Below, one piece after another: positions 22,764 to 35,015 of a stretch of DNA of 64,000 bases (positions are counted from its first letter, which is position 1; every line of letters begins with the position of its first letter). Location: the NCBI GenBank assembly GCA_029532415.1, contig JAQOTA010000050.1, positions 4,216,001 to 4,280,000 on the forward strand. Reading direction: 5' to 3'. The notes below the pieces were generated by a model, which made no database searches, had not been told where the DNA came from, and saw nothing but the letters and a program-made list of their open reading frames with translations. Position numbers and translations under genes: made by a program. The stretch is from Marasmius tenuissimus (lineage: Eukaryota > Basidiomycota > Agaricomycetes > Agaricales > Marasmiaceae).

Positions 22764-25700
22764 ATGCCGGACGGTGGGCAGTCTTCTCGAGCTCCGACCT
22801 TTGATACCCTTCGCCGAGAAAAGTTGTTCAAGCAGCCACCGAAGAAAGGATCAAGCTACCAAATCTTGAACGAATTCGTTGCTCCACATATCGAATCGTT
22901 CAACGCTCTCTTTGACGATTCGGGACTTCCTTCAGGAGATGGCGATGGGAAAGGTCTTATTAACTTGGCTTTGAGGGATATTGGTGAGCGTGTTGTGTTC
23001 GATGGATCTGGCAAAGAAGGAACTTCGGATGGTTGGGGCAACCGAATGGCAGGCGAGTCGTCTTTGAGGTCCTCAATGAGATGTATTTGTGACGATCTTT
23101 GTTTATATCTAGTGTGGATTGAACAGGTCACAGTAGCGCGTCCAATGCTGCCCGACCGGAATAAGTACGCAAAGGAAGATAGGAAGATATACCCTTCGGA
23201 GGTGCGATGGATCACTGTGAATTAGGACGGTATTTGTTGACAGGTTGCTCTAGTCTCGCGAAAGGCAGGCGTCGTATCGTGGTCGAATGTCGATAAAGCT
23301 TTGTTACTCGGACATGCACGGCCAAAAGCACGAGATACATAAGGAATGTGGTCCAATACCCATCATGGTTAGGGTGAGTGTCCCGAATCTCCCATGACCG
23401 CTGGAAGGTTACTTATACACTGCAGTCGGTCCGATGCAACCTTCGGGGCATGTCATCTTCAGAGCTGGTGCGGCGTCACGAAGAACCTGAAGAATTTGGA
23501 GGCTACTTTATCATCAATGGGAACGAACGTCTCATCCGATATCTCATATTGCCTCGGCGAAACCATGTCATATCGCTCATACGTCCATCCTTTGTCAACC
23601 GAGGTCCTTCATACACACAATATGCTGTTCAAATCCGTTGCGTTCGTCCCGATCAAACGAGTTGCACAAACACTCTACATTACTTGTCCAACGGAAGTGC
23701 GATGTTGCGGTTCAGCTGGAGGAAGCAAGAGTATGTTATCCCGGTCATGCTAGTCCTTAAAGCAATGGTCGGAGCTTCGGACAAAGAGATCTTTGAGGGC
23801 ATCATGATGGAGGACTACGACAACACTTTCATGACGGGGCGTGTCGAGTTGCTCTTGCGAAGTTTCGGCACGTTTACCATGCGGACTGGAGAACAGTGTT
23901 TGGAATACCTTGGAGACAAGTTTAGGGTGGTTCTTGGAGTGCCGGAGGATTGGACGAATGAGGCAGTTGGAGTCTTCCTTGTCCAGAAATTGATCCTTGT
24001 GCACCTTGAAAACCCGCGAGACAAATACCGAATGCTTCTGTGCGTCACCGTCACCGTGCCTCTGTCTTGGGTGGTATCTAACGCAACTCAACTCCCAGGT
24101 TCATGGTTCGGAAACTGTACGCCCTTGTATCTGGTGCTTGTTGCGCCGACAACCCCGATTCCCCGCAACATCAAGAAGTCCTCCTTTCTGGAACCTTGTA
24201 TGGGATGATCATCAAAGAGAGACTGGAGGAAATTTTGAATCAGATACGGACCCAAATAAACCTTGACGTTCGCAACGGGACGGTAGTTGACTTCAACGAT
24301 AGTTAGTTGATCCCTCCCTGGTTTCATTCTCCTGACTGACGATCTATCAGAACGCTATTTCCAGAAAGTGCTCACGAGAGTCAATTTCGACATCGGAGCT
24401 AAGCTTTCGAACTTCCTTGCTACAGGCAACCTCGTTTCACCCACTGGACTTGACCTACAGCAAGCTTCGGGATTCACTATAGTCGCGGAAAAACTCAACT
24501 GGCAACGGTATATCAGTCACTTCAGATGTATACATCGAGGTGCATTCTTCGCCGAACTGAAAACGACGACGGTCCGTAAGCTCTTGCCTGAAGCGTGGGG
24601 CTTCCTATGTCCCGTCCACACACCCGATGGTTCCCCGTGTGGCCTACTCAACCACCTTGCTAGAACGTGCCGTATCATCACCGCTCCTCTGACGGTGGCT
24701 CATATCCCTGCTCTCCTCGCGTCTCATGGCATGACCCAGGCATTCACCCCTTCCGTTGATGGACGGAGAAACATCTGTGTCCAGCTAGACGGGCGTGTCA
24801 TTGGTTGGGCCCATCCCTCCATAGCCAAGCAGTTAGCTACCAATCTTAGGATATGGAAGACAGAAGGTCAGCACCAGATCCCTCTGGATCTCGAGATTGG
24901 ATTGGTTCCAGAGTCTGACGGAGGCCAATACCCTGGTTTATTCCTATTCGCGTCGCGCTCGAGGATGATGAGACCAGTCAAATATCTTCCGAATGGCCAG
25001 GACGATTCGGTCGGACCGTTCGAACAGGTGTATATGGATATTGCTTGCACTCCGGAGGAAATAGAGCTTGGGGTCTCGACGCACGTCGAACACAACCCTA
25101 CGAATTTCTTGTCGATATTGGCAAACTTGACTCCGTTCTCTGATTTCAATCAGGTGAGTTCTCCGTGTTTCGTTCACCTTTCGCGTTATTTACGGCGATA
25201 CCTTTCAGAGTCCCCGTAACATCTATCAATGTCAGGTACGTACACCTCCGTCGTATCAGTCAAACAAATTGCGATTCTTAACATTTGATATGAAAGATGG
25301 GTAAACAAACGATGGGTACTCCCTCGACAGCACTAGCTCACCGTACCGACAACAAGCTATATCGCCTCCAAAGCGGCCAAAGTCCCGTTGTCCGCCCGGC
25401 TCTGCACAATACATACGCCATGGATTCTTTCCCGAACGGTACGAACGCCATCGTCGCGGTCATCTCATATACGGGTTATGACATGGAAGACGCCATGATT
25501 CTCAACAAATCTGCACACGAACGAGGGTTCGCATACGGCACCGTATATAAATCACAAACGGTTGACCTTCAAGACGTCAAGGGGTCTTCGAGGAAACAGA
25601 GCGAACCTACCTTACATTTCGGTCTTGGGCGGGATATCAGGCGGTACGGGGACAAGGCACACTCCTGTGTTGAGATCTTGGACAAGGATGGCCTGCCGTT

Positions 25701-26992
25701 CATTGGGGCCAGACTGAACCCAGGCGATCCACTGGCAGCCTACGTGGACGATGTCACTGACAAGACAAAGTTCGTCAAGTACAAAGGTGATGAAATGGCA
25801 TATGTCGACCAGGTTCGGTTGATTGGTGCGTTCTGTTCAACCTGTCGCCTTTATTAACAAGATTATTAACATCGCTCCACACGGGGATTATAGGCGACGA
25901 GTCGGGAGAAGGAGAGCTACAGAAGGTTCAAATATCCCTCCGAATAACTCGATCTCCGGTTATTGGTGATAAATTCTCTTCCCGGCATGGGCAAAAAGGT
26001 GTTTGTTCGCAGAAATGGCCGGCAGTTGACATGCCCTTCAGTGAAAGTGGAATGCAGCCCGACGTCATTATCAACCCTCATGCGTTCCCGAGTCGAATGA
26101 CAATCGGAATGTTGGTCGAGAGTATGGCTGGCAAAGCAGGGGCCATGCATGGCCTAGCCCAAGATGCGACGCCATTCAAGTGAGTCGAGACGGTGCGGTT
26201 GACTGGCTTTTCGGTACTGATGTCCTTTTTTAGGTTCAGCGAGAAGGACACCGCGATCGATTACTTCGGAGAACAACTACTCGCCGCCGGTTACAATTAC
26301 TACGGAAATGAGCCCATGTACTCTGGAATAACAGGTCAAGAATTCTCCGCGGACATCTATCTGGGGGTGGTCTACTACCAACGATTACGACACATGGTTC
26401 TCGATAAATTCCAAGTGCGAACGACGGGTCCTGTGGACCCCCTGACTCGACAACCTGTGAAGGTATGTAGTTTGATGTTTGTGCCAGCGCAGACAAAGAT
26501 TTACACTGCTTCCAGGGACGAAAACGCGCTGGTGGTATTCGATTTGGAGAGATGGAACGTGATGCTTTGATCGCGCACGGTACATCTTTCCTGTTGCAAG
26601 ACAGATTGATGAACTGCTCCGACTACTCAACTGCTTGGGTGTGTCGGACCTGTGGCAGTTTGATCTCTCTTGGATACGAGGATATCAGCCTCGGGGAAGC
26701 TGTTGTAGGAAACTCTCAATCGCTCAAGTCCACCGGGCCTGGGGGCGAATATTGTCGTGTGTGCCGGGCGGCGGCAGAAGAGGAGGAAGAGTTTGAACGC
26801 CAAGCAATTGCCACAGGTCAAAATCTTCAGCGACCACAGGGTGGGCTTTCTGTTGCTATATCGTCTCAACAGGTTCTTGGTCGCGGAGGGAAGGGCGGTG
26901 ATCTCGATGTAGTGGCTGTTCCCTATGTCTTCCGCTATCTATGTGCAGAGCTGGCCGCCATGGGAATAGCAATATCCGTGGAAGTCCACTAA
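22764..26992 (+). CDS. RPA2: RNA polymerase I second-largest subunit (A135)
   Basis: Beta-like subunit of the enzyme that transcribes the 35S rRNA precursor in the nucleolus. Pol I identity, as opposed to Pol II or III, rests on the N-terminal [12 protein letters not shown] and [18 protein letters not shown]. The fork/lobe region has [20 protein letters not shown]. Spliced exons give the expected order: [51 protein letters not shown], and the hybrid-binding region [28 protein letters not shown] and [20 protein letters not shown] follow. The C-terminal zinc site is visible as CRTCG and CRVCR. The start at 22764 ([18 protein letters not shown]) is chosen because conservation begins there. At least nine short introns are present, including one before [16 protein letters not shown]. 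No break was found. Confidence 0.95.
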
Positions 26993-27239
26993 ACCAAAAA
27001 GTACTTCTCATTTATTGTAGACATTTGTACATATAATGCTCGCTTTCGTGTTGTTGTGTTCCGACTGATTAGCATGCATCCAGATGTACCAGCAGGTGTA
27101 CAAAAGAGAAAGACTAGGACAAGAAAAGGCGGTAAGAGTAACATTATGTACGTAGCGAATAGAACCATAATCATCGAAGCAAGAAAATATCCAGCTGAAG
27201 CATATATGAAAGAATAAATACGATACAGGCCATGAGTAT

Positions 27240-30200
27240 CTAATCCTTGACAACCTTGACAACCTGGTCAGGTGAAATGGGTATGGGACGTCCATTCATC
27301 TGGTGAATAATTGTAGGCTGCGGTGGCAATTTGCGCGGACTGGGCTTTTTCTTGCGGGGAACAGGGGGCGCTTGGGTGCGTTCTCCCCCAAGAAGCAGTT
27401 CGACAAGCGAAATTTCTAGTTCGGTATCCGCGGACGCTGGCTGTTGGTCTACAGCAGCAGTTTCGGTAGGGGAAGGGTATGGAACTTCGCAATCAGTATC
27501 CTTAGCAAGAATACCGGCCTTGGCGAAAAACATATCCATGATCAGACGGCACTCGTCTGAGTTAGTAGCTCGGGATATATGTTGACGCAGTGCTTGTAAT
27601 TCCTCCACCGAGGCTCCACCGGACGACTTGTTCGGAGAGGGTGCGCTATTGGTTTTGCGGGGCATCTGGAGGGAGGGAGGTGCAGCCTTTTGTGTCGAGT
27701 TCTTGGCGCCATTAGTGAGTTTAGCGTCCCTCTCTGGCCTGTCGACTGGATGATCAATGCGAGAAGTCGTTTGAGCGTGACCATTCTCATGGACGGCTGG
27801 GGGAGTGCCCCTGGAGAGAACTTCCGCGGCAGATGACTCCAGAGCATCCAAATCGTAGGACGGTATCTTCCTGGTAACAGGGATGCGTTGACTTTGCGCA
27901 GGGACGGGGGGCAATGGGACAGCCTCTGAGACTTGAGTCGGGGAAGAAGGAGGCGAAATCATTTGAGGCTGAGGGGGTCTTGGAGGAACTGGTCGATTGG
28001 CTAATGCGGAGAAATTTGGAGTGGATGATTGTGGGCTTACCCCCCCTCGAGTAGAGGGAGACATCGGGGTGACGGGAGTACGTCTGGTGAAGTCTTCCTG
28101 ATATTGAGCATTCCGAAGCCTCTCCTTCTCCCCACCGATACTCAACTTCGACATCATCCTTTGCAACCTCCCTGAACCTTTGGACTTCCCGGTATCTGCA
28201 ACGGGGGGCAAACCGTAGTCATGCGGTCCGTTATGTGGGGGTCCGTTATCCAAGAACTCCATCAATTCCCTCCCAGCCTTGGACATCCCTGCTCCCCTAC
28301 TGGGACTCTCCGGTGGACCCTCGTTCAAGAACTCCATGAGCTCCCTTGTGTTCGCCGACACTTTAAGCCTATTAACTGGTTTGGGGTTTGTTGAGGGGCG
28401 TTTGGGTGTTGACATCGCTTTCGACAGCGTCAGGTCTTCCTCCTCTTCGGCATCCGAACCGGCCATGACTTCATCGAGGTCGAGGGATTCGCGATTGTGT
28501 TGAATTTTCCTCGTCTTAGGTGGGAAGGGGTCGGCATCGAAGCCCTGGGGTTTACCACCGGGACCACCGTATCGTAGTTTGCTTTGCGTTTGCATCGCAG
28601 ATGGAGGATGTGAGGGCTTCAGAGCTCCTTTTGAAGATTTGCGTCCAAGGGATAACCCACTCGCTGACGTCGACCGTGCTCTGGAGATAGCGGAGGTTTT
28701 GGAAGGCAAAGAAGCGACGCTCGATTGACGAGCGCGTGGCTGATGGGGGACTGCAGCTTTAGATTGGCTCTCTTCTTCGTCTTCCTGTATTGAGTCGACG
28801 TTACGAAGAGAGGGGCGCCGACCGTCCGTGGGGGCAGAATCCGGAAGCCGTTTGCGGTTGACACGCTGATCTTTCTCCTGTTTCTCCTGTTTATATATCT
28901 GCGGATGAATGTTGATTAGCCGATGGAAAAGGGGCCGAACAGAGAAAAGCTCCTCACCTCCATAGTTTTCAAGCGATCAGGAGTCAGGGACACTTTCATG
29001 GTGGCGTCCGAGCGCATTAGGTCGTCGAACTCTTGCAGTGAGCCATCCTGGAACGGAGGTTAGCTGCTAAATCGTCCAACCATTCCCACACTCACATCAT
29101 CAAACTGATTGTATGAAGCCCAAGCCTGTTTGCTGTGCTCGCTCAAGACGGAGTCAGATTTCTTGTGACCGCTAACGCTCAGGGTGTCGCGGTCGCCCGA
29201 GTTTCTGCCGTTTGCTATGAATTTCTTCATGGATCTGGCCCGCTCGGAGGATGTCCGCGATTGTGAAGCCCCTGTTGTCGCCGCCGCCGATCCTTCCGAG
29301 GACAATCGAGGCGGAGTGAAGGAACCCTTTGTAGAGGACATTCCCTCCTGCGACGAATTACGAGATATGGACAGCTTATCGGTCCGCGAGATGGACTTGC
29401 TTCTACGTGGTTTTGTTTCTTGCGCCTGTTGCTCTATGTGTTCATATACTACCAATGCTGTTAGAGTGGACTGAGGTAGGCAGATGGAGACGGTCGCACC
29501 GTTCATAGTTTTGAAGAGACTGTATATTGAGTCGTCTTCGCATAAAGCAACAAAGACATCTTGAAGAGTTGCTGTGGTCCGGCTGCTGTCTCTGGCGGCA
29601 ACGCGACCGACGTTAGAAAGGATATGCCTGAAATGACGGGTAAATTACACATCGGGTGCAGTAGAAGCCACACTCCACGTACTCGCACATAGCTCTGAGA
29701 AACGAACGTTAGGCAAAGAGCTGAGGTTCTGTACGGTAAGACTCACTCTAAGATTGCTGTTAGGTATAGTGCCGCGGGAGCAACCAAGGATGGCTTTGGG
29801 GGCTGATGACCGCTCACAGCCATTCGCTCGTGCAGTTTACTCTCGGCGGTGAGATCTTCATCGGATTCGTTCAACGTCGAGTAAGCCTCGCACTTCAGTC
29901 GCAGTAGCTAGAAGGCGGAAGTGAAAAAATGAGGTTGTTGTGGAGCTCATCAAGTACGTACTTCGAATGCCCATTGTAAGTTGAAAGCATCGCTATCGTC
30001 CTCCATTGCACTAGAGCCCTTCGGCCGTCGTGTGCGATCCCAATACGCTCTGAGCTCGACCTCTGCCTCTAACAAGGCCTCTTTTCCCAATGTTGTTGGA
30101 AGAACACTCAAAAGCCCTGCTCGGAGTTTGTTGGTGGTTAAGGAGCGCGACGACTTGAGGATGTTGAACAAGAACTCGTCAAGGAGAACGTTGATAGAGC

Positions 30201-30369
30201 ACAGTGCATCAATCTTCAGCTTAATTGGTCGCATGTCCGATAGTATAACGTCCGCCGAATGAGACGATATGTAAGTAGGACCTATGGGAATTATCAGAGA
30301 CGTTTGAGAACAGGTCCATTGACACAGAGAATGGAGGAGCTTACTACCGCCATCCGTACTCGAGAACAT
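27240..30369 (-). CDS. Histone-fold doublet protein (H2B-like then H2A-like) with long disordered tail
   Basis: Not a named gene to my knowledge; it belongs to a conserved fungal hypothetical type. Exon 1 (MFSSTDG) splices to PTYISSHSADVILSDMRP. The first domain (DNA about 30,260-30,040) reads DALCSINVLLDEFLFNIL, then VLPTTLGKEALLEAEVELRA. This resembles H2B alpha-2 and its alpha-C helix ([20 protein letters not shown]). After an intron, the second domain (about 29,820-29,515) reads APAALYLTAILEAMCEHIL, then RVAARDSSRTTATLQDV and ALCEDDSIYSLF. This closely follows the H2A fold (APVYLTAVLEYLAAEIL, AARDNKKT, NDDELNKLL). Together they could form an intramolecular H2A-H2B-like dimer. The remaining part is disordered, with two copies of RELMEFLxxGPP, a DNA-binding-like basic content and a helical C-terminal patch (EECRLIMDMFF-like, ISLVELLLGG). 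Function is unknown; a chromatin role is inference. Confidence 0.78.
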
Positions 30370-30693
30370 GACAGGAAGTGTGGAGGTGGCCAAGGGTATC
30401 AAAAAATGAGGGTGAGGGTTCGGAGAGAGAGGCTCGCTGGACGTCGCGGGCTTCCAACTTTCACTATTTCTAAATTCGGTAGGTCTGCCTAGCACAAATA
30501 TTTAGACTTCTTCTGGTGGATTATATATAATATATGCGACCTCCAAGAACATATCAATTTTGTACGTAAACGGTGCAACGGAACACCTCAATCCCTGGAT
30601 CCTACGTGCGTCCTAAAACTCTCATTTCCTTCCCATTTCATGACCCATCTAAGCCAGTGACAAGCTCGGCTGGGCCGGTTCTCCCTCGGGAGC
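30370..30693. other. Short intergenic region, no gene seen
   Basis: Between the histone-fold gene start and the stop of the zinc-finger gene, both minus. It must hold the former's promoter. The ORF extends upstream of MFSSTDG to 30,495 without a better start. Confidence 0.4.
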
Positions 30694-33600
30694 TTACCAT
30701 AGGGTCAAGCCGCCGTGTATCAATTCTGATATTCTACTCGACTTGAGATCGGGCATAGACCGTATCTTTGCAGCGCACGATGGTCTACACGACGGTGAGG
30801 GCCGGTACGCAACAAAGTCATAGTCATCATCCAAAGGAAGTGCTGGCTGAGCGTCTCGTCGCCTCAAGGGGCTTCTGTCGTGCCCAAAGACTGCATGGGT
30901 GGGAGGCATGATCCTCTTCAGCACCTGCCAATCATATGTTCAATCAAACTGGAGTGATGTGAGTGGATTGCCTTACCGTGACGCTTGCCGCTTGATGTTC
31001 CTCACGGGTCATTGGATGGGGAGATACATGCCTAGCAACCACCATATACGAGGGCAAGACATCTGGGCAATCGGGGAGAGGTAATATAGATGGGGCCGAA
31101 GGATCTGCGGAGGTCTTGAGGACGCTGTCGTTGCTATGACCACGCGAGTGCTCCAGTAGCTGGCGGGGCGTCCGGAAACTATCCTGACATCCTGAATTGA
31201 CATTAGAGGGCGTTAGATACTCATTCAGGGACGCTCGTACATACCTCTATACGGGCAAGAAACAAATGAGCGGGTGTGCTGCAGTACGTGCGAAACCAGC
31301 TGACTCTTCTCGGACTCAGTGTGCCGACAGGTTTGCCAAAGGCAAGTGATCAGCTTGCAACGGGATGTAAGACATTGACCATGTCTCCTTGGAAGATTTA
31401 CTCACTTCGTTATCGGTGAGGTTCTCAATGTGTTCTTTCAAGTGACGCTCCAGTCGCGCCACGGAGTTTAACGTAGCATCACATGATTGCCACCTACACG
31501 GTGAAGACTGCAATCGAGTAGTAGCATCTTTCATCACGGCTTCTTCTGCAGGATCTGATGCTTCCAATCAGCAATAGATAGCAACAGAGAACTAGTCATT
31601 AACCTCGCTCAGTCCTTTTAGGTGTAGGTGTAGAAGGGGCAATGGCATACGCTAATAGACAGATGTGATCTGAGCCTTGCGAACCAAACAGAGTCCATTC
31701 AAACGACCAACTGACCTCCTTCGACGAGAGCTGCCAGCGCAGTTTGCGCAGCTTCATGATCTTGATCAAAAAGATATTCCGCCTTTTCCCTGGCTCTTGC
31801 TTGCTTGGCCCTCCTCACGTCCTCGCGAATATACGCCGGCGAAGGCGGTATTTCTACGCATTTCATTCTCATTACGCGTTTTTTGGGGGGTGAGTCGGTT
31901 ATGCTGATAACGTCGACAGGTGATGCAGCTTGTATCGTCGCGAGATCTGGGGATGGCAAAAAGAGCGGTGTGCCTACACGAAGCGACTGGGACAGAGGAG
32001 GATCGGGCAGTGAGGTTGATTGTACTGCAGTGGTCGAGGACTCGCTCGTCATCACCGACACCGTCTCGCCTTTGGGCACCGCAAGCGTTGGGTTTGGCGA
32101 GTGGGAAGTACGCGTGGCAGCATCGAGAACCGTAGATGTACTTGGTTCGGGGCGCTTGGGCGAGCTGCGTGGCTGCATGCCCTTCACCGACTGGTCCCCT
32201 GGTTGGTCAGAAGTGCTCCTTGCAGTGGCGGTCGCAGGACTCGGCGTAACCTGGCCATTGCCCACGGACTTCGGCGGCTCGTTGTCAGGTTCCTTTGAGC
32301 TGGACGAGGAAAGGGTGGTGGGCTTGGAAGGAGTAGTGGCGATCCGATCGGTGGTGGGTGTTGCCTGTGAAGTGGACGACGTTGGTGTAGTGGTGGCTTG
32401 TCTCTTGGACACCGGTGGAACAAGGTTTTCGCTGGACCTGCTTCTTTTCCCTAAAGCGCGGAGAATATCTTTAGCCAGAGTTTGCTTATTAGCTTGTGCA
32501 GGACTACGGAGCGTCGTCGGAGAAGGCGTTACGAGGTCATTGGGACGTTGTTTGCGGTCGGGAGTCGAGGATGTGCTGGGCATAGGTAACTCGACTGGAT
32601 TGGACTCCTTTCCCAAGCATGCCTCCAGTTCCTTGTACGTTACGTCCCGAAGTGTTCCCAACTTGGTATCGAGAATTCCGACCGTGACGTTCTTGGTTGT
32701 CTGGTCTTTGAGAAGAGTGAGTTTAACTCCGTTGATCTCGATATGGCTCCAAGCACGCTCCGGTGCACATTTTGCCCACATATTGACTTGTTTTCTAAAC
32801 TGTTCGATCTTTTGCGCGACCGTCAGATTGTTTGCGGGGCTGTTACCATTCGATCCCGCCACTCCCTAAGCGATTGAGCCTGTCAGACGAGAACTAGACA
32901 GACACTAGAGAACGGAAAAACAGCTACCTGGTTGTGATTCTACGCGTATCTAGTCAGTAGGTCGAAGATGATGGATGAGAAAAATAGACCTACTGGTGTC
33001 GATGCAGAAGATCCCGGAAGCGCAGCAGACGGTGGGACGGTGGCTCTCTTCACAGGCGGCTCTACCCATCCGCGTCTGTGAGCAGCTATCAATTTCTGGG
33101 GACTCGAGTATAAGTACTGACGAGGATCAGAAAAAGAAAACTGCCACCCACTTCTACAGCGGGGTCGGGATGGGGGGGGGAGGGTGATCTGCCACCAGAC
33201 AACTGCAATGTCGATGCAGAAGATCCCGGAAGCGCAGCAGACGGTAGGGCGGTGGCTCTCTTCACAGACGGCTCTACCCATCCGCGTTTGTGGGCAGCTA
33301 TTAGCTCCTGGGGGCTCGAGTATAAGTATTGACGAGGATCAGAAGAAAACTGCCACCCACTTCCACACGGTCGGCAAGGGGGTCGGGATTGCTGCCACCA
33401 GACAAGTTCTGCAAGAATCATAAGACACGTGAGCTATACGGATACTTAACTACGAGACAGAATAAATTACCTTATTTTGAGGCTGCTAAAGATGAAAACG
33501 TTAGATCTTAGTCTCGCCGCGTAAGAAATCAATACCTGAGGCATCGGTGCTTGTGAGGGGGCCAAGGTACTACTGGCATCTTGTGCGTTGGGGTTACCGG

Positions 33601-34735
33601 AAGCTCGTTGGGAAACGTGGTTACTGATCTAAAACTTGATCAGGCGCAGGTTGACTGGCCAACGCAGGAGAACCTACCGGTATCGCTGCAATAGTATTCG
33701 GTATCGCTGCAGCCGGATACGGTTGCTGCTGATCTTTCGAGATATCAGCGATCCGTCGACCACAAAGAGCAGGTAGAACTAACTGTGAATAGCCCCGTTT
33801 CCGTAAAAATGAGGCCTATATTGTCCTGTCGGAACTTGTTCAGAAGAACCCAGAATTGGCGCGGTCGGAGGTTTATCTAGAATAGAGGTGGTGGGTTGGG
33901 GCCGAGATTGCGGTTCGGACGGGGGTCGAGCATAGGTTTGCGGGAGAGTTTGTGGCACGGACGGCGGGTTCGGATGAGAGGGATGAGGATTGTTTTGTGG
34001 CGGCTGTTGGTGAGACTGAGAAATGTCTCGTGATCGGTAGTAAGAGTTATATGAAGGATGGAACTTTATTGGTTGTCGTTGGTGTTGTTGAGGAGGAGGG
34101 GGAGGTGTGTTTGAATTCGACTGAGCCCAACCGTGGACTTGTACGCTCTGCTGGACAGGAAAAGGGTTTGAATATTGGTTTGTAATGATGAGAAAGGCAC
34201 TCACATTGGTGGGTATTTCTTCGATTCTCGCAGAACTCGACGGAACTGGGGGAGCTCCGGAGGGACTTTGCCCACCCGTCAGAGCTAGCATACTAATCAA
34301 AAAAAGGTCAGTCGAAACAAGAGGTGATGTGCAAGGAATGCTCAACTGGCGCCCTGATAGCAGCTGCTGAAGCTGTTCCCTACGATGCTAAATTAGCATC
34401 CGATTTCCATGTGGCACTGACTAGTCAGAGTCAAACCTTGCACGTTCCCCCTCTTCACACTGCCGCTGCATAAACTCCAGCTGCGCTCTGTGATTTTGTG
34501 GGTTGAACTCAGCGCTAGAGACGAAATCACCAAGGATAACTTACCTGGCTCGTTCACCAGCCTCAACCTTCTGTCGAAGTTCACGCTCCTGTGCCTCAAA
34601 TGTAGCGTACCCTATGGCATTGTACGTCCTTGCTTGATCGACCACAGCCTGAGCTTCCGCAATCCTGGCTTGGTTCATAACATAGTTTTCATGGCTGATT
34701 GGAGGAACTTGTCCATTGGTGCGTTCGAGAGACAT
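30694..34735 (-). CDS. C2H2 zinc-finger protein with three tandem fingers, putative chromatin or transcription regulator
   Basis: The ATG at 34735 (MSLERTNGQVPP) begins a helical N-terminus (ARIAEAQAVVDQARTYNAIG; then a Glu/Arg coiled coil and RREQLQQLLSGRQ). A Pro/Gln-rich region follows (34.2-33.8 kb), then the duplicated exon at 33.4-33.0 kb. The large exon near 32,862-31,699 begins MAGSNGNSPANNLTVAQKIE. It includes a possibly ordered segment, WSHIEINGVKLTLLKDQ, then Ser/Thr/Pro-rich sequence with SP sites. Downstream exons give three fingers: CRWQSCDATLNSVARLERHL (then KEH), CLWQTCRHTESEKSQLVSHV (then LQH) and CPYRGCQDSFRTPRQLLEHS (then RGH). Spacing is C-x4-C-x12-H-x3-H. The CxWxxC style and position recall ARID2/Rsc9-type proteins, but no ARID is visible, so the family is left open. 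Exon joints in 33.0-34.0 kb are uncertain. Confidence 0.68.
32999..33202. repeat. Tandem duplication, copy 1 (downstream on the gene)
   Basis: Begins tcgatgcagaagatcccgga and matches copy 2 at 33211-33404 with scattered substitutions and a small indel near a G run. On the minus strand it encodes DPRQYLYSSPQKLIAAHRRG then WVEPPVKRATVPPSAALPGS, followed by a consensus GTAGGT donor. Confidence 0.9.
33211..33404. repeat. Tandem duplication, copy 2 (upstream on the gene)
   Basis: Direct repeat of 32999-33202 with an offset of 212 bp. Minus-strand product is DPRQYLYSSPQELIAAHKRG then WVEPSVKRATALPSAALPGS. Both copies keep the acceptor-like sequence GGGTGGCAG. The donor in this copy has changed to GTTGTC. 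Confidence 0.9.
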
Positions 34736-35015
34736 TTCGGTGATATTCAACCAGGCAAATTTCGCTTTGAGCGTCGGTCGCACACACAGCAACCGCGCGA
34801 ATCAAGGAAAGAGTAGGTGAGATGTTTGTGGCCTTTATCGTGTCGATATTTAGATGGGAGAAATCGGAAATGGCGCGTAGGACCGAAGGTCGTGGTCGTG
34901 GTTGTGGGTCAAAGAGTCACCACTGCCCGTGACCGACGCGGTCTTGTTTGTCACGTTCAAGTCCGTGACTTGACTCTCTACTTGTCCTCACTCTGCTAGT
35001 GTTGGCTCCTTGACA
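34736..35015. promoter_or_regulatory. Shared divergent promoter of the zinc-finger gene and NDUFAF5
   Basis: 280 bp between two start codons pointing apart. No TATA element was recognised. That the two genes share regulation is inferred from spacing only. Confidence 0.5.

Noticed and set aside
31805..32869. 354-codon plus-strand frame opposite the zinc-finger gene
   Set aside because: Antisense shadow of the Ser/Thr/Pro-rich exon; composition (Val/Gly/Arg) is what the complement would give.
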